Shown one piece after another: positions 1 through 5,648 of a stretch of DNA of 11,350 bases. Each line of letters opens with the position of its first letter. The stretch's first letter is position 1. The translations under genes were made by a program, and so were the position numbers. Source of the stretch: an uncultured Bacteroidota bacterium (GTDB taxonomy: Bacteria > Bacteroidota > Bacteroidia > Bacteroidales > P3); contig CACXCY010000120.1 in NCBI GenBank assembly GCA_902766265.1, positions 1 to 11,350 of the forward strand, given 5' to 3'. A model generated the notes under the pieces. That model saw only the letters and a program-made list of their open reading frames with translations, had not been told where the DNA came from and did not search any database.

Positions 1-70
1 AAGATAATAATTAACCGCTCCACATACTAAACACATCATCTTTTCGTTATCCCTCAAAATCCATCTTACT

Positions 71-682
71 ATGAAAAACATCTACAAGATTTTAGGATTG
101 TCCCTCGTATTCGGCACCATGCTTCTGGCTGGCTGCGGAAAAGACAAGGACTCAAACGGCAACTCCGACGATAACGCCACGGGCGCATTCACCGTCATGA
201 AGGACGGCTCTATCTTCATCGACAGCCCTCAGGACAGCGTGGCAGGTTTCATCTGCAACGACACCGCCTACCTCTATGCCTGCAGCGGCAGCGCCTATAT
301 CGACGACTCGCTGGGTACGCTCAATATCAAATTTCCTTGCTACGTAGCCACCTTCTACGTGGGCGAGGGCTGGAACGACCCCATCGTGGCCGACTGCTAC
401 ATCATGGATACCCGCTGGACGGCAGTGGACTCCTCGCGCAGATTCATGCCGGCATGGAAAATCACCGAAGAGCGCAACGGCTACTCGGCCAGTATCACCA
501 AGTTTGACGCCTCGGGCAAACGCATCTCCGCCAAAATCAACTGCAACATGTACGACTACTACAGGTTCATGACCACACAGATGGAATACATCGGTGCCGA
601 ACGTCACCAATACAACACCACCATCAGCAACATCCAACTCAAGGAGACCGACCACCACTTCCCCATCGTGGTGCGCCGCTAA
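71..682 (+). CDS. Predicted lipoprotein of unknown function
   Basis: This 203-residue protein was not recognised as a member of a known family. Residues 1-22 form a lipoprotein signal peptide: Lys3 and Lys6, a hydrophobic core, and a lipobox LLAGC with the lipidated cysteine at position 22. The stretch after Cys22 is polar and rich in Lys, Asp, Asn and Ser (about residues 23-37), as expected for a flexible tether. The acidic residues there could act as a Bacteroidetes lipoprotein surface-export signal, but this is inference. The rest (about 38-203) is rich in aromatic and beta-forming residues and contains five further cysteines (62, 71, 90, 109, 158), so disulphides are possible. No transmembrane segment follows the signal. 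The gene stands alone: it converges on the minus-strand genes and is followed by the hairpin at 713-747. The start is chosen because it gives the signal peptide directly. Real gene: confident; function: unknown. Confidence 0.8.
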   Translation: MKNIYKILGLSLVFGTMLLAGCGKDKDSNGNSDDNATGAFTVMKDGSIFIDSPQDSVAGFICNDTAYLYACSGSAYIDDSLGTLNIKFPCYVATFYVGEGWNDPIVADCYIMDTRWTAVDSSRRFMPAWKITEERNGYSASITKFDASGKRISAKINCNMYDYYRFMTTQMEYIGAERHQYNTTISNIQLKETDHHFPIVVRR

Positions 683-712
683 CGGTCAACCTATAGAGCC
701 ATTAGAATAAGA

Positions 713-747
713 AAATCCCCGAATGTGCGTTGCGCATTCGGGGATTT
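713..747. terminator. Bidirectional rho-independent terminator
   Basis: A 13-bp perfect inverted repeat (AAATCCCCGAATG at 713-725 and its complement at 735-747) encloses TGCGTTGCG, which can add a G-T, a G-C and a C-G pair. The A-rich left flank and T-rich right flank let the hairpin act in both directions. It lies 30 nt after the lipoprotein stop. On the minus strand it comes 18 nt after the stop codon of the displaced yifB tail (766-816), so it is probably the original yifB terminator now serving the MNT gene. Confidence 0.85.
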
Positions 748-765
748 CATTATTTCCAAGAGCCG

Positions 766-816
766 TCACTGTCCCCACGAGTCCCTGTCCAGACTTCTGT
801 ACGTGATGGCCTCCGC
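766..816 (-). pseudogene. Orphaned 3' end of yifB (16 codons plus stop)
   Basis: Read on the minus strand, 816 to 766 encodes AEAITYRSLDRDSWGQ followed by TGA. The C-terminus of the complete yifB in this window is SEAINYRSLDRDSWGG, so 13 of the 14 residues from EAI to WG agree. At nucleotide level those 14 codons match at only 28 of 42 positions by hand count, and both serine codons have switched codon family. It is therefore a diverged homologue and not a fresh duplication. It lies in the same frame directly behind the TAG stop of the MNT gene and has no start of its own. It is G+C-rich like the body of yifB and is followed by the terminator at 713-747. This looks like the host gene's original tail, cut off by insertion of the HEPN-MNT module. 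Confidence 0.85.
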
Positions 817-1113
817 CTATACCGCAATCCCTGTTCTCATAACATCGTCATAAAGAGGAGAAGGATTGCACTCTTCAATCAGTACGGGCTCTATTAGCGT
901 ACTCACACTGCGAGTGGCAGACCATAGTTTGGGTACTATGGTAAACCAGTCTCCTTTCAATTCTGGGATTACAATAGCTACGTCTATATCACTCTCATTG
1001 TTGGCGGTACCTTTACTGTAAGAGCCAAACAGATACACTTTTGATGTATCAAACATATTAGAAATTGCCTGCTTGTACTGTCGCACAAGAATTAAAGCTT
1101 GCTCTTTATCCAT
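817..1113 (-). CDS. Minimal nucleotidyltransferase (MNT/MntA-like), antitoxin candidate
   Basis: This 98-residue protein has the signature of the minimal nucleotidyltransferase family of the DNA polymerase beta superfamily. After a basic helix (about 1-25) comes a strand and the motif GS-X10-DxD: Gly30-Ser31 and then Asp42-Ile-Asp44, the metal-binding carboxylates. Its length is typical of MntA. In studied HepT-MntA pairs the MNT protein neutralises the HEPN toxin by transferring AMP to it; here that role is inferred from pairing. The gene overlaps the upstream HEPN gene by 22 nt (1092-1113) in a different frame, which indicates translational coupling. It ends at TAG (817-819), directly abutting the orphan yifB tail. 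It belongs to an A+T-richer block than its flanks. An alternative is a stand-alone DNA repair or antibiotic-type nucleotidyltransferase, but size and partner argue against that. Confidence 0.88.
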   Translation of the reverse strand: MDKEQALILVRQYKQAISNMFDTSKVYLFGSYSKGTANNESDIDVAIVIPELKGDWFTIVPKLWSATRSVSTLIEPVLIEECNPSPLYDDVMRTGIAV

Positions 1114-1484
1114 AATTGCATTTCTTTTGTTCTATCAATGATACTACGGCAAAAGTCTTGGGTCAAACCACGTGAGAGTGCATCTTTATAGGAGGGGTAT
1201 CGAGCTTCAATGTTCATCGGTACCATCAAGTCGATAAAATGTAATTGTTCATCGCTCATTTCCTCTGATATTCCACAATCCACAGCCAAACGCTCAAGGT
1301 TATGCGTGTAAGGAGGTTCTGTTTCTTGTGTGGCAGTCCAATAGGCCTTAAGGACTTTCTCGATGACTTGATGACACATAAAAGCAACATACAGCCAACG
1401 TCCACCATTGTATAGCGTTTCAGCAGTGTCAAGGTCGTAGTCAACCAACTCTAACCAGTATTTTACTCGCTCTTCTTTGTTCAT
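1092..1484 (-). CDS. HEPN domain protein, toxin candidate partner of MNT
   Basis: This 130-residue protein is a HEPN-domain protein of the COG2250/PF05168 type, not the DUF86 HepT type. Visible hallmarks are YWLELVDYDLDTAETL near the N-terminus (about 9-24), the FMCHQVIEKVLKA helix (35-47), PPYTHNLERL (about 57-66) and the ARYPSY segment (about 94-99). The whole is predicted all-alpha. No RX4-6H ribonuclease motif is visible: the only close pair, Arg29 to His38, is spaced by eight residues. HEPN proteins in such pairs are usually RNase-type toxins held in check by the MNT partner, but for this subtype the activity is less certain. It is the first gene of the module and overlaps the MNT gene by 22 nt. 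The upstream 61 nt are A+T-rich and carry an imperfect inverted repeat that could be an operator or a yifB terminator. Hand-counted G+C of 1081-1440 is about 42%, below that of yifB. Confidence 0.85.
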   Translation of the reverse strand: MNKEERVKYWLELVDYDLDTAETLYNGGRWLYVAFMCHQVIEKVLKAYWTATQETEPPYTHNLERLAVDCGISEEMSDEQLHFIDLMVPMNIEARYPSYKDALSRGLTQDFCRSIIDRTKEMQLWIKSKL

Positions 1485-1503
1485 AACATTTTTTTAACGT
1501 TAT

Positions 1504-1542
1504 AGCCCATTTATTATTGTGTAAATGTGTGAGAATGGGGCT
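1504..1542. promoter_or_regulatory. Imperfect inverted repeat between yifB and the HEPN gene
   Basis: The arms AGCCCATT (1504-1511) and AATGGGGCT (1534-1542) are complementary apart from one extra G, with a 22-nt A+T-rich spacer containing GTGTAAATGTGTG. It lies between the yifB stop and the HEPN start, on the transcribed strand of both. It could be an operator for the HEPN-MNT pair or a weak terminator for yifB. No clear TAnnTTTG promoter is visible in this spacer, so the HEPN-MNT pair may rely on read-through from yifB. Confidence 0.3.
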
Positions 1543-1545
1543 GTT

Positions 1546-3084
1546 TTATCCACCCCAACTATCCCTATCCAATGATCTGTAATTAATCGCCTCACTTAGG
1601 TGGGTAACGTTGATACGTTCGGCACCTTCAAGGTCTGCGATGGTGCGGGCCACTTTGAGGATGCGATCATAGGCACGGGCACTGAGACCCAGGCGGTCCA
1701 TGGCGGCTTTCATCAGTTCCTGGCAGTCGGTGTCGATGTCGCACCATTGGCGGAACAGTTTCTGGTTCATCTGAGCATTGCAATGGATACCTTTGTAGTC
1801 CTTGTAGCGTTCCTCTTGGATGCGACGGGCAGCAATGACACGCTCGCGAATCACCGCACTGGGCTCACCGAGTTTCTTTTCTGCAAGGGCGGCGTGGGAA
1901 AGAGGGGTAACCTCGATATGCAGGTCAATCCTGTCGAGTAAAGGGCCGCTGACCTTCCCAAGATATTTGCGCACCTGTCCGGGAGCACAGGTGCACTCGA
2001 TAGTCGGATGGTTGTAGTAGCCGCAAGGACAAGGGTTCATAGCAGCCACCAGCATGAATGCAGCAGGGTACTCGGTGGTCATCTTCGCACGGCTGATGGT
2101 CACCCTACGCTCCTCCATGGGCTGACGGAGCACTTCCAATACAGCCCTCTTAAACTCAGGGAGTTCATCAAGAAAAAGTACACCATTGTGTGCAAGCGAA
2201 ATCTCCCCGGGCTGCGGGTTGGCACCTCCACCGCAGAGGGCAACGTCTGATATCGTATGGTGAGGTGCGCGGAAAGGACGCACAGCAATCAGAGCATCCT
2301 CTTTGTGCATCTTGCCAGCCACAGAATGTATCTGCGTCGTCTCGAGCGATTCCTCCAATGTAAGGGGCGGCAAGATGGACGGAAGCCGTTTGGCCAACAT
2401 CGTCTTGCCCGACCCTGGGCTGCCAATCATCATCACATTATGTCCCCCTGCTGCGGCAACCTCAAGGGCACGTTTCACGCCCTCCTGCCCTTTGACATCG
2501 GCAAAGTCATATTCGTAATTGTTCAGTGAAGAGGCAAACTCCTTGCGGGTATCGAACTCCGTACGTTCCAACTCGCAGTCACCATTAAGGAAACCGATTA
2601 CCTGGCTGATATGGTTGGCACCATACACCTCCAGCCGGTCGACAATAGCGGCTTCCCGAGCGTTGTCGCGTGGCAGTATAATGCCCTTGAACTGCTTGCG
2701 CCGGGCCTCTATGGCAATGGGTAGCACCCCTTTGATGGGGCGAAGACTGCCGTCGAGTGACAGTTCTCCCATGATGACATAGTCCGCCAAATGGTCACTC
2801 TTCATATTGCCGTTGGCAGCAAGGATGCCAATGGCAAGCGTCAGATCGTAAGCGGCACCTTCCTTGCGTATGTCGGCGGGAGCCATGTTGATGACCACCT
2901 TCTTGCCTGGAATATGGAAACCACACTGCCCGATGGCCGATTCCACACGCTGCTGACTCTCCTTGACTGCATTGTCGGGCAAACCGACAAGCGTAAAGTT
3001 CACGCCCGGCTCCACACTGACCTCAACGGTGACAGTGTAGGCGTTGACCCCGTAGATGGCACTACCGTATGTCTTTACAAGCAT
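1546..3084 (-). CDS. yifB: YifB/ComM family Mg-chelatase-like AAA+ protein
   Basis: This 512-residue protein has the full YifB/ComM architecture and normal length. An N-terminal ChlI-like domain (about 1-170) contains the VEVSVEPGVNFTLVGLPD region and an APADIRKEG motif. The AAA+ Mg-chelatase domain follows: Walker A GSPGSGKT (221-228), Walker B GVLFLDEL (301-308), and the cysteine cluster NPCPCGYY...CTCAPGQ (350-370) before SGPLLDRIDLHIEV (379-392). The C-terminal Mg-chelatase domain (about 410-507) ends in YRSLDR. ComM of transformable Gammaproteobacteria is a hexameric branch-migration helicase that helps integrate incoming DNA; its role in Bacteroidetes is inferred. The start lies 9 nt after the DUF4296 stop, so the two are probably one operon. 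The last 25 or so codons are A+T-rich and seem to have been replaced together with the HEPN-MNT module; the reading frame is intact. Confidence 0.95.
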   Translation of the reverse strand: MLVKTYGSAIYGVNAYTVTVEVSVEPGVNFTLVGLPDNAVKESQQRVESAIGQCGFHIPGKKVVINMAPADIRKEGAAYDLTLAIGILAANGNMKSDHLADYVIMGELSLDGSLRPIKGVLPIAIEARRKQFKGIILPRDNAREAAIVDRLEVYGANHISQVIGFLNGDCELERTEFDTRKEFASSLNNYEYDFADVKGQEGVKRALEVAAAGGHNVMMIGSPGSGKTMLAKRLPSILPPLTLEESLETTQIHSVAGKMHKEDALIAVRPFRAPHHTISDVALCGGGANPQPGEISLAHNGVLFLDELPEFKRAVLEVLRQPMEERRVTISRAKMTTEYPAAFMLVAAMNPCPCGYYNHPTIECTCAPGQVRKYLGKVSGPLLDRIDLHIEVTPLSHAALAEKKLGEPSAVIRERVIAARRIQEERYKDYKGIHCNAQMNQKLFRQWCDIDTDCQELMKAAMDRLGLSARAYDRILKVARTIADLEGAERINVTHLSEAINYRSLDRDSWGG

Positions 3085-3093
3085 CTTTACTGA

Positions 3094-3495
3094 TTATCTA
3101 AGTTTACCGCCTTTAATCATCTTTTGGAACATCTTCTTCTTACCCTTCTCACCACTGGCTGCTTCCGCCAAATTTTGCGCCACCTGCTCATAGATTTCCT
3201 TATACTCACGTTCGTGATGCAGGTAGTAGTCGCGACTGCGCTCCACCTGTTCACGGCTGATCCCATGCTTGTCGAACAGTTCATTGTAGGATGCCGTCAT
3301 TTCCTGGATTCTCAACTCGTAGTGGAAGTTGGTCTCCACAGCATAGTAGCTCTCCAACATGTGAGCGTCGGTCAGAAAAGCCACCATTGCCTCATGGTCC
3401 AACACACCCTCCGGCAAGCGGTTCCTATGGCATGACGACACAAGGAATATCCATATAAGAGACAACGATATAACAAAAAGATGCCTAATTTTCAT
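3094..3495 (-). CDS. DUF4296-like lipoprotein
   Basis: This 133-residue protein starts with a signal peptide ending in the lipobox LVSSC, lipid cysteine at position 22. The mature part begins HRNRLPEGVLDHEAMVAFLTDAHMLES, matching the conserved start of the DUF4296 family (lipoproteins of Bacteroidetes, function unknown): the phrase 'lP.gvl....M...l.d.H..e' is characteristic. The remainder is helical, with YNELFDKHGISREQVERS and YYLHHEREYKEIYEQV, and ends in a Lys-rich tail. The reading frame stays open upstream to 3834, but that extension runs backwards through the tRNA-Val gene and its terminator. The ATG at 3495 is chosen because it begins the signal peptide and lies 5 nt after a TATCTTTG promoter box. 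It is probably co-transcribed with yifB, 9 nt downstream. Confidence 0.85.
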   Translation of the reverse strand: MKIRHLFVISLSLIWIFLVSSCHRNRLPEGVLDHEAMVAFLTDAHMLESYYAVETNFHYELRIQEMTASYNELFDKHGISREQVERSRDYYLHHEREYKEIYEQVAQNLAEAASGEKGKKKMFQKMIKGGKLR

Positions 3496-3500
3496 AGTTG

Positions 3501-3508
3501 CAAAGATA
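3501..3508 (-). promoter_or_regulatory. Bacteroidetes -7 box (TATCTTTG) of the DUF4296-yifB unit
   Basis: Minus-strand TATCTTTG fits TAnnTTTG exactly and ends 5 nt before the ATG at 3495. No TTTG -33 element occurs at 19-21 bp upstream. If used, the transcript would have almost no 5' leader. Confidence 0.55.
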
Positions 3509-3575
3509 AGACTATTTTCAGAAACTGTTTTGATTTTATCCAATATTTTTTGAATTTCCGGATGTAGGGGATTAG

Positions 3576-3606
3576 GAAAACAAAACTGCCGCCAAAAGGC
3601 GGCAGT
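3576..3606 (-). terminator. Rho-independent terminator after tRNA-Val
   Basis: On the minus strand, CTGCCGCC and GGCGGCAG pair around a TTTT loop (3586-3605, extended by one A-T pair to 3585/3606). They are followed by TTTTGTTTTCC. It lies 12 nt after the tRNA 3' end and separates the tRNA from the DUF4296 promoter. Confidence 0.9.
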
Positions 3607-3617
3607 GGACATCCGGG

Positions 3618-3692
3618 TGGGAGTAACAAGGTTCGAACTTGTGACCCCCTGCTTGTAAGGCAGGTGCTCTGAACCAGCTGAGCTATACTCCC
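3618..3692 (-). tRNA. tRNA-Val (anticodon UAC)
   Basis: The 75-nt minus-strand sequence folds as a complete tRNA. The acceptor stem is GGGAGTA pairing with TACTCCC, the D arm contains AGCTCAGCTGGTTCAGAGC, the anticodon stem CCTGC/GCAGG carries the loop CTTACAA (anticodon TAC, reading GUA and other Val codons), and the T arm ACAAG-TTCGAAC-CTTGT is intact. The discriminator base is A at 3618. The genome reads CCC after it, so the CCA end is not encoded and must be added. It has its own promoter (3706-3736) and terminator (3576-3606). Confidence 0.97.
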
Positions 3693-3705
3693 TTGAAATC
3701 GGGTG

Positions 3706-3736
3706 CAAAAGTACCAACTTTTCCCAACATGACAAA
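3706..3736 (-). promoter_or_regulatory. Bacteroidetes promoter of tRNA-Val
   Basis: On the minus strand TTTG (3736-3733), a spacer of exactly 19 bp (3732-3714) and TACTTTTG (3713-3706) match the TTTG-N19-TAnnTTTG consensus perfectly. The tRNA 5' end is 13 nt further on, so only a short leader would need removal by RNase P. It lies between the ABC exporter stop and the tRNA. Confidence 0.8.
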
Positions 3737-3748
3737 ATTATTTTGACA

Positions 3749-5575
3749 TTAATTAGAAAAAGACTGCATATCAACAAGTTTTTTGTACAGTCCGTGGTGC
3801 TGTAGCAGCTCTGTATGGCTACCGCGCTCGACAATTTCGCCTTTTTCCATCACGATTATTTCGTCGGCATTCTGTATGGTGGAGAGCCGATGGGCTATGA
3901 CAAGCGACGTGCGGCCTTTGAGCAGTTCCTCCAATGCCTGCTGTACGGCATGCTCCGACTCGGTGTCAAGTGCCGAGGTGGCCTCGTCAAGAATGAGGAT
4001 GGCAGGATTCTTGAGCACAGCGCGAGCGATGCTGAGTCGCTGACGCTGTCCACCGGAGAGATTGAGTCCCCTGTCACCGATACAGGTGTAATAGCCCTCG
4101 GGCATCTGAGAAATGAATTCGTCGGCATTGGCTACACGGGCGGCCTGGCGTATGGCCTCCATCGAGATGTCGGGACGACCGAAAGCGATATTGTTAGCCA
4201 CCGTATCGTTGAAAAGGATGCAGTCCTGCGACACGATGCCCGTCAAAGCGCGCAATGAGTCTATCTGGCAATCCTTGACAGGAACACCGTCGATAAGTAT
4301 CTGCCCAGACACACAATCATAGAAACGGGGCAGTAAATCGGCCAACGTGGTCTTGCCGGCTCCCGACGGACCCACCAGTGCGATGACCTTGCCCTTCGGT
4401 ATCGTGAGGTTAATATGGTTCAACACATACACAGGGTCGGCATTGTCTGGCTGATAGGAGAACGAGACATCGCGATACTCCACACAGGAACGGAACTCGG
4501 TAAGCACTACGGGAGACGGCTTCTCAACTATCTGTTCGTCGGCATCGATAACCTCAAAGATACGTGCTGCAGAGGCACTGCCTTTCTGCAGGTTGTTGTA
4601 ACCCTTCACCACCTGCTGCACCGGCGGGATAAGTCGGGCGAAGATAATGACAAAGAAGATGAACACCGAGGAGGCCAACTCACCATTGACCACAAAGGAA
4701 CCTCCGATGATGAGTATGGCCACCAACCCTAAGGTTCCCAGCACCTCCGACAACGGGCTGCCCAACTCGCGCCGTCTGGCCACTTTTACCATGGATCGGC
4801 TGTAATCCTCATTGACATGTTCAAAACGAGAGATAAAACGTTCCTCTTTGCCAAACGCCTTAATCACTCTCACTCCAGCGAGGGACTCCTCCAATACGGA
4901 GAACAGGTTGCCCAGCTTGGTCTGTCCTTTGACGGAATTGCGCTTGAGACTTGTGCCTATGCGGGCTATCAAGAAGACAGCCACCGGGAGTACCAATAGG
5001 AAATAGAGAAACAGCCGTGGGCTGATATACACCAACGTCGCCGCGAAGAGGAGTATGTTGATGGGGGCTTTAATCAGCATCTCCAAGGAGCAGACGATGC
5101 TCCATTCCACGTCGAACAGGTCGTTGGAAAGACGGCTCAAAATGTCACCTTTTCGACGCGAGTTGAAGTAGGACACCGGCAATATCGTCACCTTGTGATA
5201 GAAATCGTCACGCATGCGGCACACCACACCGTTGCGGATGGGGCTGAGGAAATGCGACCCCATATAGCGGGTGGCATTGGACAGCAGATTGCCAGCCAAG
5301 TAGCCGCCAGAGACAATAAAGATACACTTCCATACCCCCCAAAGCTCCTTATAGTGGTATAACTGCCACATCAGCCAATCGGTCAAGCCATCCTGCGAGA
5401 GTGCAAAGGCAGGTGCCTCCGCTGGAGGAACGGACAATCCGAACAGCAATTCGACAAAAGGTATGATAAGGACAAAGGAGAACAGATTGAACACCACCGA
5501 AAGCAGGTTAAAAAAGATGTTCAGAAACAGCTCTACCTTGAAATACTTCAAATATTTGAATACGCGCCAAATCAT
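3749..5575 (-). CDS. ABC exporter, fused permease and ATPase (MsbA/lipid-exporter type)
   Basis: This 608-residue protein is a half-size type IV ABC exporter working as a homodimer in the inner membrane. The N-terminal membrane domain (about 1-340) has hydrophobic segments near 20-45, 82-100, 165-205 and 275-318, and the coupling-loop sequence FNSRRKGDILSRLSND (137-152). The nucleotide-binding domain (about 365-605) has Walker A GPSGAGKT (402-409), Q-loop Gln450, signature LSGGQ (506-510), Walker B ILILDE (526-531) with D-loop SALD (534-537), and switch His562 in AHRLSTI. The sequence resembles MsbA-like proteins in the lipid A/multidrug group, but the substrate cannot be read from sequence, so no symbol is given. 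Its start is 73 nt after the stop of the preceding envelope gene with no clear promoter between, so read-through from that gene is likely. Confidence 0.93.
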   Translation of the reverse strand: MIWRVFKYLKYFKVELFLNIFFNLLSVVFNLFSFVLIIPFVELLFGLSVPPAEAPAFALSQDGLTDWLMWQLYHYKELWGVWKCIFIVSGGYLAGNLLSNATRYMGSHFLSPIRNGVVCRMRDDFYHKVTILPVSYFNSRRKGDILSRLSNDLFDVEWSIVCSLEMLIKAPINILLFAATLVYISPRLFLYFLLVLPVAVFLIARIGTSLKRNSVKGQTKLGNLFSVLEESLAGVRVIKAFGKEERFISRFEHVNEDYSRSMVKVARRRELGSPLSEVLGTLGLVAILIIGGSFVVNGELASSVFIFFVIIFARLIPPVQQVVKGYNNLQKGSASAARIFEVIDADEQIVEKPSPVVLTEFRSCVEYRDVSFSYQPDNADPVYVLNHINLTIPKGKVIALVGPSGAGKTTLADLLPRFYDCVSGQILIDGVPVKDCQIDSLRALTGIVSQDCILFNDTVANNIAFGRPDISMEAIRQAARVANADEFISQMPEGYYTCIGDRGLNLSGGQRQRLSIARAVLKNPAILILDEATSALDTESEHAVQQALEELLKGRTSLVIAHRLSTIQNADEIIVMEKGEIVERGSHTELLQHHGLYKKLVDMQSFSN

Positions 5576-5648
5576 AATGCCGTCGGTATGTTAGGTTCTA
5601 TTGCTTATCGAATAGTGTATTACATTGTCTGATGTTGTATTGCTCCCG

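Larger units (their letters stand above)
817..1620 (-). other. Inserted HEPN-MNT cassette with replacement yifB 3' end
   Basis: This block holds the MNT and HEPN genes, the 61-nt spacer and roughly the last 75 nt of the present yifB. It is A+T-richer than its surroundings and is bounded on the left by the orphan yifB tail (766-816) and on the right by the functional yifB tail. The right boundary is approximate: 1561-1620 counts about 42% G+C, while 1621-1740 counts about 61%. No integrase, transposase or terminal inverted repeat is visible, so the mechanism is unknown. Homologous recombination from a relative that already carried the module behind yifB would suffice. Confidence 0.6.

Noticed and set aside
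152..658. A 168-codon minus-strand frame opposite the first lipoprotein.
   Set aside because: Low-complexity Val/Gly/Asp-rich translation with no family pattern; the plus strand has a proper signal peptide and lipobox.
817..1620. A transposon, integron or phage island carrying the HEPN-MNT pair.
   Set aside because: No transposase, integrase, terminal inverted repeats or short target-site duplication is visible. The only repeat is the diverged yifB tail, which fits homologous exchange better.
3496..3834. An N-terminal extension that would lengthen the DUF4296 protein to 246 residues.
   Set aside because: It reads through the tRNA-Val gene, its promoter and its terminator and into the ABC exporter gene. 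The internal ATG at 3495 gives a standard lipoprotein signal.
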